Source of the DNA: an uncultured Collinsella sp.
Lineage (GTDB): Bacteria > Actinomycetota > Coriobacteriia > Coriobacteriales > Coriobacteriaceae
DNA length: 14,111 bases
NCBI GenBank assembly: GCA_938023705.1
Contig: CALJDJ010000014.1
Location: 1 to 14,111 of the forward strand
Direction of reading: 5' to 3'
The position numbers and the translations under genes were made by a program. The notes beneath the pieces are model-generated. The model was given only the letters and a program-made list of their open reading frames with translations, had not been told where the DNA came from and did no database searches. The stretch's first letter is position 1. Every line of letters begins with the position of its first letter. Of this stretch, positions 1-6,548 are shown in pieces.

Positions 1-32
1 AAGCGTCCTAGTGTTCGCTTCTAATAAAGAAG

Positions 33-66
33 GCCAAGATTCGGGACGCAGTTCATTTTGGCAGGT
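33..66 (+). terminator. Possible plus-strand intrinsic terminator of a gene left of the window
   Basis: GCCAAGAT at 33-40 pairs with ATTTTGGC at 55-62 (one G-U pair) and is followed by AGGTTTTATC. This resembles an intrinsic terminator for a plus-strand gene lying outside the window. The stem is short and the T-run is only four bases. Its 3' half is the same sequence used as the 3' arm of the terminator after the second LuxR gene at the other end of the window. Confidence 0.35.
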
Positions 67-112
67 TTTATCTGGGAAAACGCCAACCGCCGCGAGGGGA
101 GCTACTTGCCCT
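52..112. repeat. Left copy of a ~60-bp dispersed repeat
   Basis: Bases 52-112 match 14049-14111 nearly base for base: ATTTTGGCAGG, then TTTTATCTGGG, an AAACGC block, CCGCCGCGAGGG and AGCTACTT, with a 4-base A-run difference and a 1-base G-run difference. In this copy CCGCCGC (87-93) pairs with GCGGCGG (114-120), and AGGG/CCCT extend the stem inward. The element therefore combines the 3' arm of a plus-strand terminator with a GC-rich hairpin that could act on the minus strand. It looks like an intergenic repeat of this genome. Confidence 0.75.
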
Positions 113-137
113 TGCGGCGGCCTTCTCGCCGAAAAAC

Positions 138-258
138 CAAGTGAGTAGACCTTTTGCAGGAGGCCGAGCACACTCCAAAACGCCACAGCTCTGACCTGCG
201 GCTTTATTGAGCATTTGTCGCGATGTGCTCGGCATATCCAAATTAGTCTACTCACTTG
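138..258. repeat. 121-bp two-tier inverted repeat (structured element)
   Basis: The outer arms CAAGTGAGTAGAC (138-150) and GTCTACTCACTTG (246-258) are perfect 13-bp complements. The inner arms CCGAGCACA (164-172) and TGTGCTCGG (224-232) are perfect 9-bp complements. The two unpaired stretches between them, 151-163 and 233-245, are both exactly 13 bases. Inside lies a small hairpin, GCCaCAG (182-188) with CTGcGGC (196-202). The exact symmetry argues for a DNA dyad or a folded RNA with a large symmetric internal loop. I do not recognise the family. There is no convincing ORF or promoter within it. Confidence 0.7.
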
Positions 259-280
259 CATCTAAGACGCACCAGATAGG

Positions 281-322
281 CAAAAAACCGCCGCAAAAGG
301 GGCCGGTTCCCTTCGCGGCGGT
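281..322 (-). terminator. Intrinsic terminator of the DUF4143 ATPase gene
   Basis: ACCGCCGC (287-294) pairs with GCGGCGGT (315-322), with GGGG/CCC further in. On the minus strand the hairpin is followed by TTTTTT (complement of 282-287). It lies 20 bases after the ATPase stop codon at 342. It shares the CCGCCGC...GCGGCGG core with the hairpins of the repeats near both window ends. Confidence 0.8.
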
Positions 323-341
323 CGTTAATACGCCGAGCCTG

Positions 342-1511
342 TTATCGCAAAAGCCAATCACGCGCCGAAACCACACTACAGTCTTTCGACTCATACGTTG
401 AGTCCACGCGGGCCACAACATAGCGCGCATCTTTTGCAATGTCGATCTCATCGCATACAGCCTGTAAATGGCGGGCGTACTTATCGTGATACGTTCTGGA
501 TGATTTTATTTCGATAGCCTTGGGACTCCCTGAGTTTGTGCAGTCGAGCAAATCGATTTCTCGCTTGCCGTCGTCCCTATAGAAATACAACTCGGGATTC
601 TCGCCCACGTTGAGATGGCTCTTCGCCGTTTCGGAAACGATGAGGTTTTCGAAAACTGCCCCCAGATAAGGGCTCTCCAAAAGTTGCTCCAGTGATCCAA
701 TTTTGAGCAAGTAGCAGAGCAGCCCCGTGTCGTAAAAATAAAGCTTGGGCGTTTTAGTCAAACGTTTCCTGGCATTTGCATAATAGGGCTGCAGTGAAAA
801 CGTCAGGTAGCTCTGCTCCAGGATAGACAACCAGCTTTTAATGGTCGATACGTTCACACCCGTATCTCGAGAAAGCGAAGATATATTAATGAGAGCACCG
901 GCGCTCTGGGCAATTATGGACAGAAACTTATGAAACTCCGCTTTATTGCGCACGTCAAGCAAGCCCACAACATCGCGCTCAACATAGGTATCAATATAGC
1001 TGGGGAAATAAACCGAGGACGGCATTCCGGCGGAACGCAGGCGAGGGTATCCCCCTTCGAGCGCAAACAAATCCACTTCCAACTGCCCCTGCTGGCCCCT
1101 CTCCGCTTCTCGAAACGAAAATGGCAGCAATTTTAAGATCCCGACTCGCCCGGCAAGAGACTGGCCGATGCTTTTCATCATCAAAAAGTTTTGCGATCCC
1201 GTAAGGATGTATTGACCGGCGTCTCCCCGCTCATCCGAAACAACCTGGATCATCGAGAACAAATCCGGGGCGTATTGCGCCTCATCGATGATGAGTCCGC
1301 CCTTTCGGTTGCGGATAAAACTCACCGGATCCTCCAAGGCCGCGCGCCTCGTTTGGGGGTCCTCAAGCGTGACATAGGAATAGTCGGGAAAGGCATGCCT
1401 AACCAGCGTAGACTTACCGCTCTGCCTAGGCCCCGTCAACGACACAACAGGAAACCAACCCGCCATGCGAATGAGCAACTCATGCAAATCCCTGTTAATG
1501 TACTCGGCCAT
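342..1511 (-). CDS. AAA ATPase with DUF4143 C-terminal domain
   Basis: Predicted cytosolic ATPase of 389 residues, of the widespread but poorly understood AAA_14/DUF4143 group. Walker A is GPRQSGKST at residues 27-35. Walker B is GGLIIDEAQ, and a sensor-like GSQNF follows. The C-terminal half has the DUF4143 signature YFYDTGLLCYLL, GAVFENLIVSE, then YFYRDDGKREIDLL and KAIEIKSS, which resembles a PD-(D/E)xK nuclease-fold end. I chose the start at 1511 because AAGGGG lies about eight bases upstream. An in-frame ATG at 1556 would add 15 residues but starts inside the tandem repeats and has no ribosome site. The gene stands alone, with a terminator behind it and repeats in its promoter. The substrate is unknown; these proteins are often scattered among accessory DNA. 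Confidence 0.9.
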   Translation of the reverse strand: MAEYINRDLHELLIRMAGWFPVVSLTGPRQSGKSTLVRHAFPDYSYVTLEDPQTRRAALEDPVSFIRNRKGGLIIDEAQYAPDLFSMIQVVSDERGDAGQYILTGSQNFLMMKSIGQSLAGRVGILKLLPFSFREAERGQQGQLEVDLFALEGGYPRLRSAGMPSSVYFPSYIDTYVERDVVGLLDVRNKAEFHKFLSIIAQSAGALINISSLSRDTGVNVSTIKSWLSILEQSYLTFSLQPYYANARKRLTKTPKLYFYDTGLLCYLLKIGSLEQLLESPYLGAVFENLIVSETAKSHLNVGENPELYFYRDDGKREIDLLDCTNSGSPKAIEIKSSRTYHDKYARHLQAVCDEIDIAKDARYVVARVDSTYESKDCSVVSARDWLLR

Positions 1512-1536
1512 ATCAACGCCCCTTATAACGCTGTTA

Positions 1537-1628
1537 CCATAATCGTATAGTATCATTTTCCATAATCTTGCAGTAGTGTTTTCTATAATCTTGTAGTAGT
1601 GTTTTCCACAATCTTATAGTAGCCCAGT
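1537..1628. repeat. Four tandem 23-bp units in the ATPase promoter region
   Basis: Units at 1537-1559, 1560-1582, 1583-1605 and 1606-1628 share CCATAATCTTGNAGTAGTG followed by TTTT. Units 2 and 3 are nearly identical. Units 1 and 4 have diverged, and unit 4 loses the TTTT. The array begins about 25 bases upstream of the ATPase start codon at 1511, where the promoter should be. It may therefore be an operator array. A 23-bp period is close to, but not exactly, two helical turns. Confidence 0.8.
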
Positions 1629-1677
1629 TCAAAAACGTTATTTATAGAGCCGAAATCTCAGACCCTAAATAACAATA

Positions 1678-1712
1678 GCCACCACAATGGGAACTGTCCC
1701 CATTGTGGTGGC
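1678..1712 (-). terminator. Perfect 14-bp hairpin after the MATE gene
   Basis: GCCACCACAATGGG (1678-1691) is exactly complementary to 1699-1712, with a 7-base loop. It lies 50 bases downstream of the MATE stop at 1763 (minus strand). The minus-strand sequence after it, TATTGTTATTT, is T-rich but not a clean run. The strength and position suggest a terminator. The perfect symmetry would also fit a dispersed palindromic repeat. Confidence 0.55.
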
Positions 1713-1762
1713 TTGCAGGCGAGTTGACTTATTCGACTATCGCGCGCCGGCCGTGTCCGAGT

Positions 1763-3139
1763 CTAGAGCGTGGCAAGTCGCTTGGATTCGCGGACGGCGA
1801 GGGCGATGGAGATAAGGCCAGTGATGGCGTCAGCCGCCACCAAGGCAAACCAGACACCCTGAACGCCCATCATGTTGCCAAGCAGGTACATAAGCGGCAC
1901 GGAGCAGATCACGTAGCGGAGCAGACCGGTGAACGTGGCGATACCCACCTTCTCAACCGCCTGGAAGTACATCGACATGGTCATGGCAAGATAGCCCAGG
2001 GCCACGGCCAGGATAACGATGCGCGTGGCGTTGGCGGCAACCTCGACGAGCGCCGGGTCGCTACCAGCAAAAAAGGCGCAGACCGGCGTTGCGGCCACCC
2101 ATAGCACAGCAGACACCGCAGCAAGCGTCACGACCTGGTACTTAAGCGTGCAGGAGAGCGTTTCCTTGAGGCGCGCCCACGCCTTGGCGCCGGCGTTGAA
2201 GGCGGCAATGGGCTGCAGGCCGTACGAGAAGCACTGGGCGACCATCATGGTAATGTAGAGGATGTAGCCGTTGATCACGCCAAAAGCCGCGATGTAGAGC
2301 GAACCCATATCGCCGCCGAGCTGGCCAAGCAGCGAGTTGGCAACGGTGTTGAAGATGAACGTGGCAGCCTGCACCAAAAAGAACGGGAAACCGATCTTGA
2401 TGATCTGACCGCAGATGCCCATGTCGAGTTTGAGATCGGCGGCGCTGATCTGGAGCTGCGACTTCTTACCGCCGATGAACCAGAAGACACCGATGGCCCA
2501 GATACCGATGGAAAGACCGTAGTACACGCCGGCTCCCATAACGCCGAGCTTGAGCACAAACGTGGAAAGCGCAAGCCAGCAGATAGCGACGATGGCAGAC
2601 ACGGTCATGAGGTTGGCCTGGATCTGAACCTTCTCGTCCACACGCATGACGGCGGTGACCATTTGACCAATGACCGTGAGCGGCAGCAGCACGGAGAAGG
2701 TGCGCACGCCGGCAACGGTATCGGCCATGATGTCGGGCGTGGCGCCGAAGAATGCGCAGATGGGCTCGGTAAACACAGCCATCACCACAGCAAGCAGCAC
2801 ACTCACAATCGTGGTAAGCCAAAAGCCCTGGCTAAACGCCTTGCTGGCGCCCTTAATGTCGCCGGCACCCAAAAGGTTGCCCACCACGGCGGGCACGCCG
2901 GTGCCAAACAGGTTGCCAAAGGCCAGGTTAATGTACTCGACCGACATGATGATCGAGACGCAAGCCAGGCCGTGTGCACCCAGGCCCCAACCCATCACGA
3001 GGCCCTCAAGGACCACCATGATAATCTGGGCGAGCATACCCTGGCCGGTGATGATGGTGTACTTGCGCACCAGGCCGGGAATCGGCTGCGAGGCAAGCTC
3101 ACGCTCCTCCTCAACAGCGGCGGTTGCTTCTTCTGCCAT
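1763..3139 (-). CDS. MATE family efflux transporter
   Basis: Inner-membrane multidrug/toxic-compound exporter of 458 residues, the usual length for the family, with about 12 hydrophobic segments in two similar halves. MATE/MepA-like sequence is seen around residues 50-93: the GLGAHGLACVS segment, the GNLFGTGVPAVVGNLLGAGD segment, and a matching second half with the NSLLGQLGGDMGSLYIAAFG segment. Family members usually couple Na+ or H+ entry to export of cationic compounds. The start at 3139 follows AAGGGGAGA. A longer reading to 3250 would translate a tetranucleotide repeat as SIHPFIHSSI and is rejected. An acidic soluble tail of about 15 residues precedes the first helix. The gene lies 100 bp downstream of the amidohydrolase on the same strand, so co-transcription is likely. 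The exported substrate cannot be read from sequence. Confidence 0.92.
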   Translation of the reverse strand: MAEEATAAVEEERELASQPIPGLVRKYTIITGQGMLAQIIMVVLEGLVMGWGLGAHGLACVSIIMSVEYINLAFGNLFGTGVPAVVGNLLGAGDIKGASKAFSQGFWLTTIVSVLLAVVMAVFTEPICAFFGATPDIMADTVAGVRTFSVLLPLTVIGQMVTAVMRVDEKVQIQANLMTVSAIVAICWLALSTFVLKLGVMGAGVYYGLSIGIWAIGVFWFIGGKKSQLQISAADLKLDMGICGQIIKIGFPFFLVQAATFIFNTVANSLLGQLGGDMGSLYIAAFGVINGYILYITMMVAQCFSYGLQPIAAFNAGAKAWARLKETLSCTLKYQVVTLAAVSAVLWVAATPVCAFFAGSDPALVEVAANATRIVILAVALGYLAMTMSMYFQAVEKVGIATFTGLLRYVICSVPLMYLLGNMMGVQGVWFALVAADAITGLISIALAVRESKRLATL

Positions 3140-3164
3140 TGTTCTCCCCTTTCCATGAGAGATT

Positions 3165-3193
3165 GATGAATGGATGAATGGATGGATGGATGG
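3165..3193. repeat. Tetranucleotide repeat (GATG/GAATG) before the MATE ribosome site
   Basis: Two copies of GATGAATG (3165-3172, 3173-3180) are followed by three copies of GATG (3181-3192). On the coding strand this reads CCATCCATCC... and lies about 15 bases upstream of the AAGGGGAGA ribosome site of the MATE gene, inside the spacer from the amidohydrolase. Such repeats can change length by slippage. Confidence 0.75.
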
Positions 3194-3239
3194 GCGGCAC
3201 GCACGGGCTGTGGCACCGCCCGGCGATGCAGAAGCCCCG

Positions 3240-4868
3240 CTATGCCTCAAAGACCACCTTGCCGGCGATCATCGTGAGGGCTGCGGTGGCCTCGAGCACC
3301 TCGGCCGGCTCGCAATCAAAGAGATTGCGGTCGAGCACGCAGATATCTGCCTGTTTGCCGCACGCGAGCGTGCCGATGCGGTCCTCGGCATGCATGGCGT
3401 AGGCGCTGCCATAGGTGTAGGCGCGCAGAGCCTCGGCCATGGTAATGCGCTCCTGGGGGAACCAGCCCTCAGGGTTGGAACCGTCCTCGAGCATGCGGAA
3501 GACCGCGCCGTACACCTCCTCCATGGGCTCCAAGCCCACAACGGGGAAGTCACTGCCCAGGTGCACCACGGCTCCGCTGGCAAGCAGGCTATGCAGGGGC
3601 CACGAAAGCGCGGCACGCTCGGGACCCACGGCATCGTCCTTGGCGAGATCGGGCATATCGAGCAGCATGTGCCACGGCTGCATGCCGGGGCAGACGCCGA
3701 GCTCGGCATAACGCGGCGTATCCTCGGGTTGAACCGTCTCGTTGTGCTCCATGGAGTGGCGACAATCCCGCTTGCCATGCAAGCGCTCGCCCTCCTCAAA
3801 GCAATCGAGCACAAAACGCACCGAGCGATCGCCGATTGCATGGATGCGCGTGTCAACGCCCCATTCCTGCGCCCTCAGGATGGCAGCACGGATGCGCTCC
3901 GGCTCCTCCGCGGGCTCACCACAGGTATCGGGTGCGTTGCTATAGGGTTCAAGCATCCAGGCGGTATGGTCGGAGCACACACCATCAAGGAACTGCTTAA
4001 AGCCGTGCCACTCCACCTGCGTACCCGGGAAGGCGTATTTCTCCTTGATCTGCTCGAGCGTCAAGGACTCGTTTTCGAACAGGTCGGTGTACAGGAACAC
4101 GCGCAGCGGCAAGTCGCCCTTGGCATTAAGACCTGCCAACACCGCATACGGGTTTTCCATGCTCACAAACGTAGGATTGACCATGCCGACCGTAGTGATT
4201 CCCAGGGCATTGGCGCGCCGGGCGGTTTTTGCAAACGACGCGTCAACAACCTCGGGCGCTGGGTCGTAGACCTCGTCCATAAAGAAGGCGCCGGCGTTGT
4301 TGGAAAACACGCCCGTCAGATTGCCGTCGGCATCCTTAAGGATCTTGCCGCCTGCGGGATCGGGCGTCTGCGAAGTTACTCCCACCTTGTTGATGGCGCA
4401 GGTATTGGCACTAAAGGTATGCAAGTCAACCTGCTGCAGAAATACCGGGCGGTCGGAGATGTACTCATCGATCATCGCGGCCGTGGGCATCTCGGGGACA
4501 TCCCACTGGAACTGGATAATCTGGCAGCCCAGAATCCACTCGTTATCGGGATGGTCGGCCGCAAACGCCACGACACGTTCCATCGCCATCTCAAAACTGG
4601 TGCAGTCGATGAGGTTGACGGCAAAATCGGGGTCGGTCATAAACGCGCCCTGGGCAAAATGCGTGTGCGAGTCAATCAGGCCGGGCATGACGAGCTGGTC
4701 GCCAAAGTCGCGCACCTCGGTATCGGGACCGATAAACGGTGCCAGGTGAGCATCGTCACCGCAGGCAACGATTTTATCGCCCCGCACGGCAACGCCGCCC
4801 TTAAACGGCTCGAGCCCATCGCCGGTAAAGACGGCGTCGCTCTTGATAACTACATCAGCCTTGTCCAT
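3240..4868 (-). CDS. YtcJ-like metal-dependent amidohydrolase
   Basis: Predicted zinc-type hydrolase of the amidohydrolase superfamily (Amidohydro_3/YtcJ group, which includes N-substituted formamide deformylases), 542 residues, a normal length. An N-terminal beta domain (ADVVIKSDAVFTGDG) leads to the metal site GLIDSHTHFAQG with H68 and H70. Later come FKQFLDG with the conserved lysine, TRIHAIGDRSV, HSMEHNE, and the catalytic-aspartate segment LGSDFPV. The barrel is followed by the returning beta domain (GKQADICVLDRNLFD). There is no signal peptide, so it is cytosolic. The start at 4868 has GAGGAGG seven bases upstream; a start at 4886 would lie upstream of that site. It is probably the first gene of a unit with the MATE exporter. 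The substrate is unknown: an amide, carbamate or N-formyl compound is plausible. Confidence 0.9.
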   Translation of the reverse strand: MDKADVVIKSDAVFTGDGLEPFKGGVAVRGDKIVACGDDAHLAPFIGPDTEVRDFGDQLVMPGLIDSHTHFAQGAFMTDPDFAVNLIDCTSFEMAMERVVAFAADHPDNEWILGCQIIQFQWDVPEMPTAAMIDEYISDRPVFLQQVDLHTFSANTCAINKVGVTSQTPDPAGGKILKDADGNLTGVFSNNAGAFFMDEVYDPAPEVVDASFAKTARRANALGITTVGMVNPTFVSMENPYAVLAGLNAKGDLPLRVFLYTDLFENESLTLEQIKEKYAFPGTQVEWHGFKQFLDGVCSDHTAWMLEPYSNAPDTCGEPAEEPERIRAAILRAQEWGVDTRIHAIGDRSVRFVLDCFEEGERLHGKRDCRHSMEHNETVQPEDTPRYAELGVCPGMQPWHMLLDMPDLAKDDAVGPERAALSWPLHSLLASGAVVHLGSDFPVVGLEPMEEVYGAVFRMLEDGSNPEGWFPQERITMAEALRAYTYGSAYAMHAEDRIGTLACGKQADICVLDRNLFDCEPAEVLEATAALTMIAGKVVFEA

Positions 4869-5183
4869 GTGAGCCTCCTCAGGCATCTTTGGTTGTAACG
4901 CGGACGCACCGCCCGCGTGGGCACTCGGTTGGGAGCGTAGCGCTCCCGCATCGGCGCGTGCCTACAAGCCGTGCTCGGACGTCTGTCCCACGTCCGCGGC
5001 TTCGCGCTACACCCATTGATACACAGGGGCAAATCCGTGCCAAGGCCAGGGACCGCAAACGGTCAGTTTAAGCAGGTTTACACGCTTTACCTGCAGGTTT
5101 ATTGTCTGAGATTATTACCGCTTCATTACGCCCAACGGTGTGGCCGCCCACACAGCAAGACCCGCATGCGAGGAAGAATGAGG
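4869..5183. other. Intergenic region upstream of the amidohydrolase
   Basis: No gene is seen in this 315-bp gap. It holds the operator-like sequence at 5066-5102 and several short hairpins: GGGAGCG (4931-4937) with CGCTCCC (4941-4947), CGGACG (4976-4981) with CGTCCG (4991-4996), and GTGTGG (5138-5143) with CCACAC (5148-5153). The last lies 31 bases after the LuxR1 stop but lacks a T-run, so I do not call it a terminator. The amidohydrolase promoter should be here; no consensus -35/-10 pair stands out, consistent with activator dependence. Confidence 0.6.
5066..5102 (-). promoter_or_regulatory. Operator-like site A (TAAAC half-sites) upstream of the amidohydrolase
   Basis: Reading the minus strand from 5102, ATAAACCTGCAGGT is followed by AAAGCGTGTAAACC, then TTAAACTGACC. 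TAAAC half-sites start at 5101, 5080 and 5070, spaced 21 and 10 bases, so they lie on one face of the helix. TAAACCTGC occurs twice. The first 28 bases match site B (12891-12918) at 21 positions. The site lies about 200 bp upstream of the amidohydrolase start. I infer a binding site for one of the LuxR-type regulators. Confidence 0.6.
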
Positions 5184-6176
5184 CTAGGAACGCCAAAAGG
5201 TATCTATAAGGTCATCTCGGTTGGAGACGCCGCTTTTAACGTAGATGCGATGCAAGTGTGCCTTGACCGTGCCAGGGCTGATGACCAACTCGCTGGCGAT
5301 GTTTTGGGCGTCGTTGCCCTTCAGCACCAGCGTGAGCACCTCCTGCTCGCGCCGTGACAGCTTATGGGCGTCGGCATAAATCACCACACGCGATGCGAGA
5401 TCGTCCTCAGAGCTTGCGCTCTCGGCTGCCACGTCCTCATCGGCACGCGGATGACGGGCATACACACGCAGGATATGGCTAAACTGGCAAAAAAGCTGAG
5501 CCGCGCATACCACGAGCAGCACGTTTTCGGAGATATTGCGCTCGGACAGATACCACAAAAAGAGGCCGATGACGGGGTTTTGGGAGTCGGGGCGGCAGAA
5601 CAAGATCATGTAGGTGTCCTCGGCGATCACGCAAAACACAAGAACGAAGGCCACCTTCCAAAAGAGCTTTGAGCGGTCGAGGTCGAGTTTCTCAACACGC
5701 GTTGCTCTGTACCGGTAATGCCAGGCGGCATAGGCAAGACATCCTACATTACCCAGGTCACGCGTGAGCCAAAAGAGATACTGCTGCACCTCTCCGGCAG
5801 CGCCGCTGCGAGGCACCAGCAGCAATTGCAAGATTGAAAACGGCACGATAGCGAGTCCGAGCATGCGCGACGTCGGTCTTTTGCGCAAGCGCGCAAACAT
5901 CCATAGCACCACGCAGGCATAGATGGCAATACCAAGCACGCAGCGCAGCAAGGGGTGCTGCAGCGGCTCGCTAAAGGTAACGGCGTAGTCGTATTTGAGC
6001 CGATTGTACTCGTCAAAAAAGATGACCGACATATCGAGCATATAGAGCAAAAAACCCGCCGCGGCCACGAGGCTGTCGCGACGGCGCGTCATGAGCCAAA
6101 CCACCAATGCCACGGCACTGGTCACCAGAGCCACACCCATGATAATCGTGGTGTAGATATAGAACGCGAAACTCAT
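5184..6176 (-). CDS. Seven-helix membrane LuxR-type transcriptional regulator 1
   Basis: Membrane-bound transcription factor of 330 residues. Seven hydrophobic segments are visible at about 5-29, 36-54, 76-95, 104-122, 132-152, 172-193 and 217-236. They are followed by an acidic linker (about 245-262) and a LuxR/GerE helix-turn-helix at 272-330 (LSRREQEVLTLVLKGNDAQ, then SPGTVKAHLHRIYVKSGVSNR). There is no receiver, PAS or nucleotide-binding domain, so the membrane part is presumably the sensor. A SERNISENV motif (211-219) just before the last helix and AEDTYMIL (185-192) are also found in LuxR regulator 2. The start at 6176 has AGGGGAGG about seven bases upstream. The gene is divergent from the small ORF, and upstream of and co-oriented with the amidohydrolase and MATE genes, its probable targets. 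The ligand is unknown. Confidence 0.9.
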   Translation of the reverse strand: MSFAFYIYTTIIMGVALVTSAVALVVWLMTRRRDSLVAAAGFLLYMLDMSVIFFDEYNRLKYDYAVTFSEPLQHPLLRCVLGIAIYACVVLWMFARLRKRPTSRMLGLAIVPFSILQLLLVPRSGAAGEVQQYLFWLTRDLGNVGCLAYAAWHYRYRATRVEKLDLDRSKLFWKVAFVLVFCVIAEDTYMILFCRPDSQNPVIGLFLWYLSERNISENVLLVVCAAQLFCQFSHILRVYARHPRADEDVAAESASSEDDLASRVVIYADAHKLSRREQEVLTLVLKGNDAQNIASELVISPGTVKAHLHRIYVKSGVSNRDDLIDTFWRS

Positions 6177-6209
6177 GCCCGCCTCCCCTGTCTAGATGCT
6201 GTGAGGATG

Positions 6210-6239
6210 TTGACAGATTCTTTGCCGCAAGATTAGACT
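6210..6239 (+). promoter_or_regulatory. Candidate promoter for the small ORF
   Basis: A perfect TTGACA (6210-6215) is followed after 18 bases by TAGACT (6234-6239), a 4/6 match to the -10 box. Transcription would start near 6246, next to the half-site cluster at 6247-6273. On the opposite strand the same bases contain TCTAAT (complement of 6232-6237), a 5/6 -10 box for LuxR1 without a good -35, as expected of an activated promoter. Confidence 0.4.
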
Positions 6240-6246
6240 CACCGAT

Positions 6247-6273
6247 TAAACGTACTGTATCGTTTAGATAAAC
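6247..6273. promoter_or_regulatory. Operator-like site C between LuxR1 and the small ORF
   Basis: TAAACG (6247-6252) and CGTTTA (6261-6266) form a dyad with an 8-base spacer. GTTTA (6262-6266), GA and TAAAC (6269-6273) form a second dyad sharing the middle half-site. The same TAAAC/GTTTA half-sites build sites A and B. The position suggests autoregulation of LuxR1 and/or control of the small ORF. Confidence 0.5.
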
Positions 6274-6304
6274 AAGCTGTGTCTCACCGATGAAAGGAGA
6301 TGCC

Positions 6305-6496
6305 ATGACACCGATCGCTCCGCTCAAGATGCTCGTCGCGCCCGCCGCCAAGGCCATCACCCGACTCGGTTCTTCCATGACCTACGACAATGTCCCCTGC
6401 GCCGTTGAGGCGCGTTCGGACAGCTGCCCCTACCTGGGCCACGTCCCCTACTTTGCACCCAAGCTCGCATCTGATCCCGAGCACCGCGAACAGTAA
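6305..6496 (+). CDS. Small uncharacterised protein (63 aa)
   Basis: A 63-residue ORF beginning MTPIAPLKMLVAPAAKAITR. I do not recognise it. The start at 6305 is supported by AAAGGAG five bases upstream; an in-frame ATG at 6290 precedes that ribosome site and is unlikely. The first half is mildly hydrophobic and alanine-rich (about 3-18) but too short and broken by lysines for a clear membrane helix. The middle holds a Cys-X(10)-Cys pair (VPCAVEARSDSCPYLG) and the C-terminus is charged. It is divergent from LuxR1, has a candidate promoter with a perfect TTGACA, and ends in a hairpin at 6510-6534. Those signals make it more likely real than chance. A redox or metal role for the cysteines would be guesswork. 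Confidence 0.6.
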   Translation: MTPIAPLKMLVAPAAKAITRLGSSMTYDNVPCAVEARSDSCPYLGHVPYFAPKLASDPEHREQ

Positions 6497-6509
6497 TCCA
6501 AGATGCACC

Positions 6510-6548
6510 AAGCGCTGCGCAACTCGCGGCGCTTACTGTTTTGGTGCA
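6510..6548 (+). terminator. Terminator-like hairpin between the convergent small ORF and permease
   Basis: AAGCGCtGCG (6510-6519) pairs with CGCgGCGCTT (6525-6534), including one U-G pair, around the loop CAACT. TGTTTT follows at 6537-6542. Flanking TGCACCAA (6504-6511) and TTGGTGCA (6541-6548) offer an alternative outer stem. The hairpin touches the last codon of the convergent permease gene at 6533. It would end plus-strand transcripts of the small ORF. Confidence 0.5.

Noticed and set aside
138..258. Insertion sequence remnant with terminal inverted repeats
   Set aside because: Nothing resembling a transposase fragment lies between the arms and no target duplication is visible, so only a structured repeat is claimed.
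1537..1628. CRISPR array
   Set aside because: The 23-bp units are directly abutting with no spacers and there are no cas genes.
3140..3250. 37-residue N-terminal extension of the MATE protein
   Set aside because: It would translate the tetranucleotide repeat and overlap the amidohydrolase end; a good ribosome site precedes 3139.
3174..4898. 574-codon plus-strand ORF
   Set aside because: It is the antisense shadow of the amidohydrolase, which has clear metal-site motifs and a ribosome site; the plus-strand translation has no recognisable domain.
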